Below, in pieces: positions 18,201 to 24,829 of a DNA stretch of 45,122 bases; position 1 is the stretch's first letter; the number at the start of each line of letters is the position of its first letter. The notes beneath the pieces were generated by a model. The model was not told the origin of the DNA. It worked only from the letters and a program-made list of their open reading frames with translations, and did no database searches. The stretch is from Sulfuritalea sp. GTDB taxonomy: Bacteria > Pseudomonadota > Gammaproteobacteria > Burkholderiales > Rhodocyclaceae. The translations under genes and the position numbers were made by a program. The stretch spans positions 1 to 45,122 of the forward strand of contig JAUXUK010000028.1 of the NCBI GenBank assembly GCA_030680805.1, given 5' to 3'.

Positions 18201-20793
18201 TCTTCTCGAACAGGCGCGTATTGCTCGCCCACTGCTCGTCATTCGCCCAGGTCGTGGACGTCGTCAGTGTTTGCGTGCCGCCATCGTAATAAGGGCGTGG
18301 GTCGTTGTGGTCCTGGTTGCCGATATCGGTGACGCCGTCGATCTTCTTGGGCGTTGTCGAGTCGTTCCAGTAGCCGTCGGTCGACAGGATGGTGAAATTC
18401 TGCTGGCAGGAATACTGCATCGGGTCGTTGGCGGTCACGCCGTTCAGGGTCGCCAGCTGGCCCGCATACAGCCGCCCGGTATTCGCCAGCGCCGTGCGCA
18501 AGGGCGTCGCGCCAAACGGCGTCGCATTCAGGAACTTTGTGTACCAGGCGTTTTTCTGCGCGCCGTCGAAGGCGGACGGGTTCAGGAAGTCGCTGCCGGA
18601 GCCATTGTTGATGCTGTAGTAGCCGACGCGGAACTGATCATCCACACTGGAAAACGCGATGCTGGCCGAGGTTTTCATCATCTGCATGCGGGTGCGGTAA
18701 TACGCGTACCAGTTGGCGTAGTTGGTCATTTCCTCCGCAAAGGTACAGGTGGTGCCCGCGCAATCGGTGCGGCCGGTGGCCTTGGTCGCGGTACCGGGGA
18801 AGGGGTAGCTGGTGACCGACGGTGTAATGACGGTGAGCAGGCTGGAACCGGGTACGGAACCGTAACCGAAAGCACTCACCGTGGTGGTGGTATTCGGGGA
18901 GATCGCCGGCGTGACGCCCGTGGCGCTCGGCGCCACCACCGTCACCACGTTGCCGTTGCTCGACGCCTTGTAGCCGGCCACCCCGCAACTGCCGACAATC
19001 CCGGCGGTGCAGGCATTGATGTTCGCGGCGATTTGCGTGGCGACGGCGGTGGTATCGCTGGGGGCGGTGATGGTAACCACGTTCGAGGCGCTGGTCGCGC
19101 TGTAGCCGACCACGGTGCAGGAGCCGCTCAGCCCAGCCGAGCAGTCGTTGATTTTGGTGGCGATCGCTGCGGCCATCAGCGTGGTGGTGGTGATGCCGGC
19201 GGTGCCGGTGCCGCCGGAGGTTATTCGCAAGCCGCCGACGGTGACGTTGGTAACCGACGAGGCGAAGCCCGTGACCGTGATGGTCGCTATATTTGACGTA
19301 GAGAAGGTGGTGGCAGTGGTGGTGGCACCAGTGACGACCGGGCTGGGGGCCGTGATGGTGACTATAGACCCCGATACGGAAGCACTATAGCCGCCCACGG
19401 TACAGCTGCCGGTACGTGCTGCAGTGCAGAGGTTGATCTTGTCTCTGATCCGTGTCGCCACGGTACTGGTGGTACTGCTGCTGGTGGTCGCGGCGCTGAG
19501 TATCTGTGCACCGCCCACGGTGATGCCGTTGACCACCCCGCCGGCCGAGACCGTGAAGGTCGATATATTGGGCGTCCCGGCGAACGTGGAAGGGGCCGGT
19601 GACGCGGTGATGCTACCGGTGATGACCGGCGTGGCAATGGTGGCAACGCTGGTGGGGGCGGAGAGTATTTGCGTTCCGCTCACGGTGATGCCGGTAATCG
19701 AGCCGGTGCCCGTGACCGTGATGGTTGACGTAACAGGACTGATCGGCGCGGCAAACGCGGTGGCGGTGGTGGTGCCACCGGTGATCGCCGGCGTGGAACT
19801 GGTGGTGCCGGGCGCGGTGACGGTGACCACGCCCGCGAGGCTGGTCGCGCTGTAGCCGACCACCGTGCAGGCGCCGGCAAGTCCATAGGTGCAGGCGTTG
19901 ATGTTGGCGGCGATCGCGGTGGCCACGGCGGTAGCCGATACGCCCCCCGCTGCGGTAGCCGCGGAGATGATCCGCAGGGTATCCACCGTGATGTTGGTGA
20001 CATCACCCGTGCCCGTGACGTTAATGGTCGCGGTCCGTGGGCCGGGCATCCGCGCAAAGGTGTAGGGGGTGACGCCGTTGGCGATGTTGGTGGCGGTATT
20101 GGCGATGTTGGCGGCCTGGCAGCGGGTGCCTGCCGCGGACGTCGAGGTAAGGGCGTTAGTCGATGTGTCGCACCAGCGCAGCTTCGCCGGAAAGGTGTAA
20201 ATACCCGTGGGCGTGGCGGAGGCGGTACAGGTTCTGAGCTTTTCGTCGGTGCAATACTCGCCCGGCACGGTGGTGTAGGAAAAAGCATTGCCCTGGAGGT
20301 TCGCGGTGGCCGGCGCCGGCGCCACGTTCTGGATGCCATAGCCATCCCCCTTCACTGCCAGCCAATTGGGCGAACCTGCGGTGGCGGTGGCATCGCCACC
20401 GTTGGCGACGCTTTGCCCGTTCATGCTCGGATAGGTGGTGGTATCGAGCGCGCCGGCGCCGGTGTACATCACGGGTGGGCGGTAGTAGGTTGCCGGGTTG
20501 TAGGCCACGCCGTTGAAGGCGCTGTTGTAGAAGCGATGGAAGGGCGTCAGCACCGTGACATTGTCCGACGCCAGAACGGGGCCGGCCCAGTCAGGCAGGA
20601 AATCGCCTTTCATGCTGCCCGAGTCGTCGAGCACGAACATGACGTTGGGCAGGGCCCGCAGGCTGCCGCCCGAGGTGAACGGCTCGGTGGCGAGATCGGT
20701 CGCCCCGCCATGGCTGTTGGCGGCCAGCGCCCCGAGGAATAGTGCCGTGCCTATCTTGCGGACGAATTCGCTAAGCGGGGAATGGGCGTTCAT
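12286..20793 (-). CDS. pilY1: Very large PilY1-type type IV pilus tip/assembly protein
   Basis: A secreted protein of about 2835 residues; most PilY1 proteins are 1000-1700. The ATG at 20793 has an AGGAG Shine-Dalgarno. A signal peptide (about residues 1-30) precedes a von Willebrand A domain whose MIDAS is DDSGSM (Asp56, Ser58, Ser60). The VWA domain is interrupted by Thr-rich repeats (18830-20040). Then come a seven-residue repeat region (about 17680-18230) and about 26 two-cysteine modules (about 14990-17630). The C-terminal third is the conserved PilY1 beta-propeller: WKTILVGGLGRGGRGYYALD, then SPDSDN before YGGDLLGNLWRFDV, resembling the known calcium site. It is last in the pilus cluster. 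PilY1 proteins act in pilus extension, adhesion and surface sensing. Confidence 0.93.
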   Translation of the reverse strand: MNAHSPLSEFVRKIGTALFLGALAANSHGGATDLATEPFTSGGSLRALPNVMFVLDDSGSMKGDFLPDWAGPVLASDNVTVLTPFHRFYNSAFNGVAYNPATYYRPPVMYTGAGALDTTTYPSMNGQSVANGGDATATAGSPNWLAVKGDGYGIQNVAPAPATANLQGNAFSYTTVPGEYCTDEKLRTCTASATPTGIYTFPAKLRWCDTSTNALTSTSAAGTRCQAANIANTATNIANGVTPYTFARMPGPRTATINVTGTGDVTNITVDTLRIISAATAAGGVSATAVATAIAANINACTYGLAGACTVVGYSATSLAGVVTVTAPGTTSSTPAITGGTTTATAFAAPISPVTSTITVTGTGSITGITVSGTQILSAPTSVATIATPVITGSITASPAPSTFAGTPNISTFTVSAGGVVNGITVGGAQILSAATTSSSTTSTVATRIRDKINLCTAARTGSCTVGGYSASVSGSIVTITAPSPVVTGATTTATTFSTSNIATITVTGFASSVTNVTVGGLRITSGGTGTAGITTTTLMAAAIATKINDCSAGLSGSCTVVGYSATSASNVVTITAPSDTTAVATQIAANINACTAGIVGSCGVAGYKASSNGNVVTVVAPSATGVTPAISPNTTTTVSAFGYGSVPGSSLLTVITPSVTSYPFPGTATKATGRTDCAGTTCTFAEEMTNYANWYAYYRTRMQMMKTSASIAFSSVDDQFRVGYYSINNGSGSDFLNPSAFDGAQKNAWYTKFLNATPFGATPLRTALANTGRLYAGQLATLNGVTANDPMQYSCQQNFTILSTDGYWNDSTTPKKIDGVTDIGNQDHNDPRPYYDGGTQTLTTSTTWANDEQWASNTRLFEKRTRQQQVTSRQLTDSSVTTTTWPWQLQTTQLRTRTTPLTKDTYNLISKSYDLIDTTRQLQKNETFIQSTTRPLESYTYQLTKVTTPLDKTIYNVTRNTRLVDRNVYNVTRNTRLVDKNVYNVTRNTQLVDKNVYNVTRNTRLVDKNVYNITRTISPLQKSTFTLQKTTRQLQVMDNVSTDGGDTWHDTAWTDTTSCTVTPGQVDTYTRNRRCQYAAPVVTGGFASCTTATASAGPVYTVGLATTCAYEAAVVTAVGTCTTGAASGSSPYASYTTCAYGTAAAPVSNLTSCTANNQSGPSYTGDRVVCAYDATPTNTSNLATCTWVVPSPAASSPKTECSYEAVVPTTNQTTCTAAAAASATTNGSVWNTTVACAYDATPTNTSNLATCTWVVPSPSASSPKTECSYEAVVPTTNQTTCTAAAAASATTNGSVWNTTVACAYDATPTNTSNLATCTWVVPSPAASSPKTECSYEAVVPTTNQTTCTAAAAASATTNGSVWNTTVACAYDATPASTATNQASCTWVVPSPVASASRTDCSYNAGAATTATNQATCTPVAQSTGTTNGTVWAGPAVACNWQAAVVATNLATCTPTGSAAGPPYNQYTTCGYGTGVVATGLTSCTKDAAEAGPSYTGGQTVACAYQATPTTTNVMAGTCTTVAQDTTNFSATGVTCSYAAATTPTVANCTDTPMSTGPVYTVLQSHSCAYSGSATTNSNAVTCNANRQTVSPYTGPAIDCTYSASVSSTLPNQTSCLQKNAQAGPNFTGSGRVNCTYGSATGWSDVGAGTCTYQNPMTPMGTDATTYVQGRECAYNATRVDTLVDDATCPAANAPGQSGTTDGTVYSTLQKKLCVAGAFPSAAAPVVLTPVNTCDTTPVDTNLPNSVTTRKITTCTYLAPVTVNGGTAGGGALPCVPVALSSGPAYVKSVSCPVTDTSWVPVTTSPLNTSCVTSGTPEPAPLVYDATTGQIVECRSTDTTVYNATFPVGNAVAVPSCTWTANPTVTDNTATGVQTTCVKPAATNTDPIPVDPATCVATVTPVAPLYLWSRCNPVTSTATVRGCNPVSPTSPLWETKTCADDGTGTSNTLADVAAYYYKTDLRTNALNNCSGAVIPATGLQGVLCSATNAMNNVPTTPNDPNSAQHMTTFTLGLGASGYMQYSSTYPTDTSGDFYTVKGVAPYLPDNGIAANPASGVCAWQSTNLCNWPIPVSDEQTTIDDLWHAGINGHGAYFSATDPTSLSTSIASALAGVAATGGSGASPTASNASIKQGDNYFFNSNYTTLEWTGELVRKQINPITAEASTATDWSAQAKLDNKLWTSRAIWTFDNTVPTTKLKAFNSTNFAANSYFLSPHISTAPNGLTQYLCASASICLSVTDQDAAHAAGANLVNYLMGDRSNEGAETSNTKYYRQRTHVLGDLVNAQVVYVNKPQYNYADPGYTAFIAAQANRIATLYAGANDGMLHAFRAKGSVATELLVEAAATAVNAAQLDQSNAALATAAAAAVAASEAAVAADTLIGQEIWTYIPTMVFPHLYKLADKKYKDKHRYYVDGSPVSGDICTTDCTLGTAVWKTILVGGLGRGGRGYYALDITDPASPKALWEFTDANLGYTFGTPQIAKLLDGTWVVIVPSGYNNIPNEDGVGGDGVGRLFVLDAVTGSLIRSISTGEGDTTTPSGLAKITAQVISPDSDNTIEAVYGGDLLGNLWRFDVNNNLGATGFDAQLMATLKDGAGNPQPITTKPMVTSIPTTGEKMVIVGTGSYLALSDATDTNTQSVYAMKDSRVTGGTAATAIFANPGGSPRLTGTSTAGFVRQIHTEETCPAGTSTNICSPGELVRTATANPVNFATDNGWFFDLITTSERANTDPALGLGALVINTNVPSVEACEVGGSSYQYDLNYLSGSAIGATSTSPLTKRVVGKRLANQLASSPILLMTASGKLVALSGLAGGGISIKLPSLPPGASISRRTSWRELIRE
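16693..17286 (-). repeat. Three tandem 198-bp repeats inside pilY1
   Basis: The phrase caccgtggtgttcca recurs at 16693, 16891 and 17089, a period of exactly 198 bp (66 codons). Units differ at only a few positions. Each encodes two two-cysteine modules, one with CTWVVPSP and one with GSVWNTTVACAYD. Exact in-frame periodicity points to recent unequal recombination, and copy number may vary among relatives. Confidence 0.9.
17755..17922 (-). repeat. Four tandem 42-bp repeats inside pilY1
   Basis: Four copies of a 42-bp unit start at 17755, 17797, 17839 and 17881, beginning gttgtagacgtt on the plus strand. Each encodes the 14-residue unit NVYNVTRNTRLVDK, which is itself two 7-residue units. Weaker 7-residue units continue on both sides. 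It is an in-frame protein repeat with no spacers, so it is not a CRISPR array. Confidence 0.9.
18830..20040 (-). repeat. Degenerate Thr/Gly-rich repeat array in the PilY1 N-terminal part
   Basis: Four or five diverged units of roughly 70-110 residues recur. Each has a strand pair (ITVTGTG...ITV), a short ILSA or ITSG segment, then IAANINACT, a GSCTVVGYSATS hairpin with two cysteines, and VVTITAP. They lie inside the VWA region, so they form an insertion not found in standard PilY1 proteins. The units are too diverged at DNA level to be recent copies. Confidence 0.7.
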
Positions 20794-20821
20794 GGCTGGC
20801 TCCTGCGTTATTTGGCAACAA

Positions 20822-21508
20822 TTACTTGGCAACGATGGTCTGGACGTAACTCACGGTATTGCGCGGCCCGACGGTGCGGGTCGTGATGCGGTAGTAGTAC
20901 TGGACAATCATAGGCAGCGTGACGGCGCCGGCGGCAAGGCTGGCGCCGACCAGGCTGCTCTTCTGCGCGCCGCTGGCACAGCCGGTGGTGACTTGCATGG
21001 GATCGCCCGAGGTCTGGCACAGCCGGTGGATGGTGTAGGACACGGTATTGCCGGCGGCATCGGTGGGCAGCCGGCAAACCCGCCCGCAATTGGCGCAGGC
21101 CGGACTGCAGGTTTTTACGGCCACTGTTGCAGCGACCTGTCCCGGTGGGTCGATCACCGTCCGCCAGTAGGTATCCCATGCCGCCGCATCGACCGGATCG
21201 GTGGCAAACGGCGCCGAAGCGGAGAAGCCCTGGGTATAGGTATCGACCTGGAAAAACGACAGGTCGTTTGCCTCGAGGAAGTTGTTGATGCCGTCTTCGA
21301 TGCCGCCCTGGCTGGCATGGGTCGCCGATTGCTGGAACGCCAGATTGCCGGCGATGATGTTGGTCGTGCCCACCGAACGCACCAGCGCGAGGCCGCCCAG
21401 CGTCAGGGCGACCAGTATGATCAGCGAAATCATGAGCACCACGCCGCGCTGGGCGGCGGGCAGATTGGGCTTGCGCGAAGGCAAAGGCCTGGATGGGTGG
21501 CTTAACAT
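20822..21508 (-). CDS. pilX: Minor pilin PilX-like
   Basis: A 228-residue minor pilin. A basic leader ends in QRG before VVLMISLIILVALTLGG, the prepilin hydrophobic helix; as in other PilX proteins, the glutamate at +5 is absent. The ATG at 21508 overlaps the pilW stop by 7 nt and has a GGAG Shine-Dalgarno. A longer in-frame extension to 22087 is not real because it runs antiparallel to no domain and overlaps pilW. The mature part holds a tight cysteine cluster CSPACANCGRVC (Cys134, 138, 141, 145) plus Cys164 and Cys177. PilX primes pilus assembly with PilV, PilW and PilY1. Confidence 0.9.
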   Translation of the reverse strand: MLSHPSRPLPSRKPNLPAAQRGVVLMISLIILVALTLGGLALVRSVGTTNIIAGNLAFQQSATHASQGGIEDGINNFLEANDLSFFQVDTYTQGFSASAPFATDPVDAAAWDTYWRTVIDPPGQVAATVAVKTCSPACANCGRVCRLPTDAAGNTVSYTIHRLCQTSGDPMQVTTGCASGAQKSSLVGASLAAGAVTLPMIVQYYYRITTRTVGPRNTVSYVQTIVAK

Positions 21509-22860
21509 CCGTCGACGACTCCGAGCGAGGTTATGTTGCGGATAGGCACGGTGGTCTCGAAGACCTTGTAGCGAAAGTCCGCCCATGTCGGCCAGGTGGT
21601 GGTATCGGGGCGTGTTTGGGTCAGGTTGATCCTCACCGCCGCCGCGTTGGCGGCGTTGACGGCCACGGCAGCGGGATTGCTGCCGGCCCAGTCCAGTGCC
21701 CAGGGTAGCGCAGGTAGTGGCGCCGCCGCCGTGACACTGACACCGCCAGGCGCTTTTTCCGGCTGGGTGCTGCGCGCCACCAAGGCCAGGCGGATCGCGG
21801 AAACCCGCACCAGGCCACAGGTGTTGGTATTTGCCGCGGCAATGGCACTGACCGGCGTCAGGGAGGTCGCCACCGTCCGATCCCAGACATCGGCGACGCC
21901 GTCCATGCTGATGGTTGGATCCAGTGGGTTGCCGTCCGTGGTGTCGCGCCCGTACTGCGCGCGCAAACTCACGATGTCGCTGGCGATCTGCAGCCAGGAG
22001 GCGTTGCATGAGCCGCCGACGACAGTACCGGCCGGACCATCGGCGGCCGTGCATGCGGCACCGCAGTCGTTGGTGGTGTAGTCGCACACGGTCAGCTTGC
22101 CGTTGCGAACGGCATAGGCCTGCACCTTGGGTCTTGTTCCCAGGTTGAACAGCCGGGGGCCCTGCACGGTCGAAGCAACGGCGGTCGTGTCGGTCGTGAT
22201 TACGGTGGTGGATGTACTGGCCCCGCCGACGACGCCCAGGGTCTGGTTGCAGGGAACCGGCTGCGGCGACTGGGTGATGGCCACCAGCCTGTCGCCGGCA
22301 TTGAATACGGTTGGCGACGTCACGACAAATCCGGCGGGAGGGCCGACAACCACGGACTTGATGATGTCACCTTCCACGGTGCCGTTGCTGTTGCCGGAGA
22401 CAAGCAGCAGGGTGTCGGTGTTCGGGTCCCCGGCGGGAATGAGCGCGGAATTGATCGTCACCGGCACCAGGGGAAGCGCGATCGTGGGGCCGGTGGGAGT
22501 CAGCGCGACGTTGGTGCCCCATTGGCCGGTAACCGTGCATCCGATCACTTGCAGGGCGCTGATACCCCAGCCGCTTTGCTGAATGTCGCGTTGCACGCCG
22601 TTGAGCGCAATGGCGCCACCGGTGATCGCGTCACTCCCGCCGCTGGTGGTGCGCCTTTGCCCCTCGAAAAGGCTGAAGACCTGCGTCATGACCAGAATGC
22701 CGAGCAAGCCGATCACCATCGCCACCATGACTTCGACCAGGCTGAAGCCGGCGACCAGGAACGGGGACGGGTTCGCAACAGCACGGCCCGCGTGCCGGCT
22801 TTCCGGCGTGCGCGGCGTGCGGGGCTTCGCTGTCGACAGTTTGTGAACGGTTGGGATCAA
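21502..22860 (-). CDS. pilW: Minor pilin PilW-like
   Basis: A 452-residue minor pilin with a standard class III signal: the leader ends in VAG before FSLVEVMVAMVIGLLG, with glutamate at +5. The start is TTG at 22860, supported by an AGAGG Shine-Dalgarno that overlaps the pilV stop codon; no ATG or GTG fits in frame before the prepilin site. The leader would be about 38 residues, which is long. The C-terminal part includes cysteine-rich CDYTTNDCGAACTA. It belongs to the pilin subcomplex that primes type IV pili. Confidence 0.9.
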   Translation of the reverse strand: MIPTVHKLSTAKPRTPRTPESRHAGRAVANPSPFLVAGFSLVEVMVAMVIGLLGILVMTQVFSLFEGQRRTTSGGSDAITGGAIALNGVQRDIQQSGWGISALQVIGCTVTGQWGTNVALTPTGPTIALPLVPVTINSALIPAGDPNTDTLLLVSGNSNGTVEGDIIKSVVVGPPAGFVVTSPTVFNAGDRLVAITQSPQPVPCNQTLGVVGGASTSTTVITTDTTAVASTVQGPRLFNLGTRPKVQAYAVRNGKLTVCDYTTNDCGAACTAADGPAGTVVGGSCNASWLQIASDIVSLRAQYGRDTTDGNPLDPTISMDGVADVWDRTVATSLTPVSAIAAANTNTCGLVRVSAIRLALVARSTQPEKAPGGVSVTAAAPLPALPWALDWAGSNPAAVAVNAANAAAVRINLTQTRPDTTTWPTWADFRYKVFETTVPIRNITSLGVVDGC

Positions 22861-22868
22861 GGCAGCCT

Positions 22869-23306
22869 CTAGATTATTTGCACGACAACAGAATATCTGT
22901 GGATGATGCCCAAGGGGACTTCGTTAGGCGCCTGCCAGCGCACCACAACGGTGACGGTACTGCTGGTCTGCGGTGGGCCGACGACGCCAGGCGTCACGGT
23001 GACCAGCGGCGGGTTCTCTGTCGCACCCGCACCCGGCAAGGCGGCGGCGACCCGGGTCGCCCATGGGGCATAGATGGCGCCACCGGTCTGGAAGTTTCCC
23101 TGCAAGGTTGCGCCGTCACGCGAGCCGACCCACATTTGTCCGATGAGTTCATTGGCCAGCAAGCCGGCATCGGCGCGAAACTTGGCATCGCGGGAAGCCT
23201 TGATGGTCGAGGCCTGCATGCCGACGATGCCCAGGATGCCGATCGAAAAAATGAGAATGGCGATCAGCGCTTCCAGCAGCATGATGCCTGATTGTTGTCT
23301 GCGCAC
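22869..23306 (-). CDS. pilV: Minor pilin PilV-like
   Basis: A 145-residue minor pilin. The leader is only MRRQQSG, followed by IMLLEALIAILIFSIGILG with glutamate at +5, the PilV signature. I chose the GTG at 23306 because an AGGAGG Shine-Dalgarno overlaps the fimT stop just upstream. An ATG at 23324 is possible but has no Shine-Dalgarno. The same stop/Shine-Dalgarno overlap links pilV to pilW. Function is as part of the priming pilin complex. Confidence 0.9.
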   Translation of the reverse strand: MRRQQSGIMLLEALIAILIFSIGILGIVGMQASTIKASRDAKFRADAGLLANELIGQMWVGSRDGATLQGNFQTGGAIYAPWATRVAAALPGAGATENPPLVTVTPGVVGPPQTSSTVTVVVRWQAPNEVPLGIIHRYSVVVQII

Positions 23307-23314
23307 AGGTCCTC

Positions 23315-24031
23315 CTAGAAGCATCGCTGCGGGTCGGTGGCGCTGGCGCCGGTGGAGGTAAACGCCGGGTCGCACATGCGGATCTCTCCGCCGGGGGTGA
23401 CGGATACCTGCATCCGCCGCTCCGTTGTCGAGGTGGCACATTTATTCACGCCCGAAACTGTGACGATCGCCACCGGTGTCGAGGCGGCCGTTTGGTCGAT
23501 ACCGGCACAAACGATGAAGTTGCTGGCCAATACCCCCGTGGGAATCCGCCCCAAGCCGTTGAAACTGATGAAGGGTTGCCCGACCCCGGGGGCGGTTCCG
23601 GCAACCACCACCACCCCGCTGGAGCCTTCCGCCGCGGGCCTGACCCTGATGATGGCAGGTGCGACGGCATTGCCGAGATCGGCGTCTTCGGCGAGGGGCG
23701 CCGTATCGCAGACCGAGTTCGGATTGGTCGGGTCGTCACGGCTGATGACCCAGGTGCCGTAGCTGGCGGTGCTTCCGGCGGTGCCCAGCACGCAGGTGTT
23801 GTCGAGCGTGCTGGTGAGCTGAAAGCGCAGCGTGGTATTGCGCCTCACCGCCTCGCCCTTGGCCAACTGGATGCCGTTGAGGATGGCCTCGGTCGTGCCG
23901 CGAATCTTGGTGTTCTGGGTCCATGCACGATAACTCGGGGCGGCCAAAGCCATCAATACACCAATGATGCCGATCACGACAACCATTTCAACCAGGCTGT
24001 AACCCTGTTGGAAGGGCCGCCACGCAGTCAT
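23315..24031 (-). CDS. fimT: FimT/GspH-type pseudopilin
   Basis: A 238-residue prepilin. The leader MTAWRPFQQG precedes YSLVEMVVVIGIIGVLMALAAPSYRAW, the prepilin helix with glutamate at +5; the C-terminal part matches the FimT/GspH domain (NGIQLAKGEAVRRN and FNGLGR). The ATG at 24031 follows the pilE stop by one base. FimT proteins in related systems are minor pilins, some of which bind DNA for uptake; whether this one does cannot be told here. Confidence 0.9.
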   Translation of the reverse strand: MTAWRPFQQGYSLVEMVVVIGIIGVLMALAAPSYRAWTQNTKIRGTTEAILNGIQLAKGEAVRRNTTLRFQLTSTLDNTCVLGTAGSTASYGTWVISRDDPTNPNSVCDTAPLAEDADLGNAVAPAIIRVRPAAEGSSGVVVVAGTAPGVGQPFISFNGLGRIPTGVLASNFIVCAGIDQTAASTPVAIVTVSGVNKCATSTTERRMQVSVTPGGEIRMCDPAFTSTGASATDPQRCF

Positions 24032-24032
24032 G

Positions 24033-24509
24033 TCAGCAGGCTCCACCCTGCGACGTAATCCAGCACGGCTGCGTTGCGGCGGTGCGCCAATTGGACGGGG
24101 CGGGGGCGGCAATGGCGGTCATTTTCGCGCCGGCCTGGTCTATCGTGTAGGTAAATCCCGCCATGGAACTCTTGCCAGTCGCGCGCAGCATAAATCCGTT
24201 GACCGTGGCAGCACCTAATGCGACCGTTGCGATTGCTGTGCCGGCCGTGCCCGGTGTTATGCAATCGAAGTTGAAGAACTTGCTCGTGGTCGTATCAGCC
24301 GTACAACCCGGCCCGCCGGTATACATTCGGTTGTCCTGAAAATACTGCTCCATGGCCACCATCTTGTTGGACAAGCCGCTTGCCGCATCCGGCACCTTGC
24401 CGCGTATTACATAATCCGTATAGTTGGGCATGGCGATAGCGGCGAGAATGCCGATAATCACCACCACGACCATCAATTCGACCAGCGTAAACCCGGAGCT
24501 TTTTTTCAT
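24033..24509 (-). CDS. pilE: Type IV pilin PilE-like
   Basis: A 158-residue pilin with the classical start MKKSSG before FTLVELMVVVVIIGILAAIAMPNY. A pair of C-terminal cysteines (QPCWIT...GGAC) would form the usual disulfide loop. I start at the ATG at 24509; the upstream in-frame extension to 24728 is not pilin-like. It is the first gene of the cluster, whereas PilE-like genes usually close such clusters after pilY1. It could be a minor PilE or the major pilin. Confidence 0.9.
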   Translation of the reverse strand: MKKSSGFTLVELMVVVVIIGILAAIAMPNYTDYVIRGKVPDAASGLSNKMVAMEQYFQDNRMYTGGPGCTADTTTSKFFNFDCITPGTAGTAIATVALGAATVNGFMLRATGKSSMAGFTYTIDQAGAKMTAIAAPAPSNWRTAATQPCWITSQGGAC

Positions 24510-24829
24510 TTTCCCCACCTTTCCAAGTATTGAAGCAGAAGAACGTCTGCACGTCCAAGCATGACCGACAAACGGCACTTTTCGCCCACCGAACGGCAAT
24601 CGCAGCCGCGAAGACCCTGGCAACCCGGGGCTGGAACGGGCTTGTATCCGGGGCAGAGCAGATACCCCTGGGCCAGCAATGGCGCCCATCGTCGCCGGAC
24701 TTTCATCAAAATACCATGATAACTTCACCGTGACCCCTTGAACAACGCTCGATGCGGCCGACAGCCTGGATCGCGGCGCCTCCTTTTCCGAACAATTCCA
24801 GTTTCCTTAACCAGCCTCAGGAGTTCCCC
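24510..24829. other. Divergent intergenic region between pilE and the peroxiredoxin gene
   Basis: These 320 bp hold the regulatory DNA for two divergent genes. On the minus strand TTGTTC (24737-24742 region) and TATCAT about 18 bp later could be a weak promoter for pilE, leaving a leader of about 200 nt. I found no sigma-54 GG-N10-GC pair of the kind that drives pilA elsewhere, no RNA gene and no credible small reading frame. Confidence 0.35.

Noticed and set aside
18481-18500. Another copy of the dispersed motif (CGCCAGCGCCGTGCGC) in pilY1
   Set aside because: Only the core matches, and the encoded TPLRTALA is normal for PilY1 proteins.
24510-24728. In-frame upstream extension of pilE
   Set aside because: The prepilin leader MKKSSG must be at the N-terminus; the extension lacks any pilin feature.
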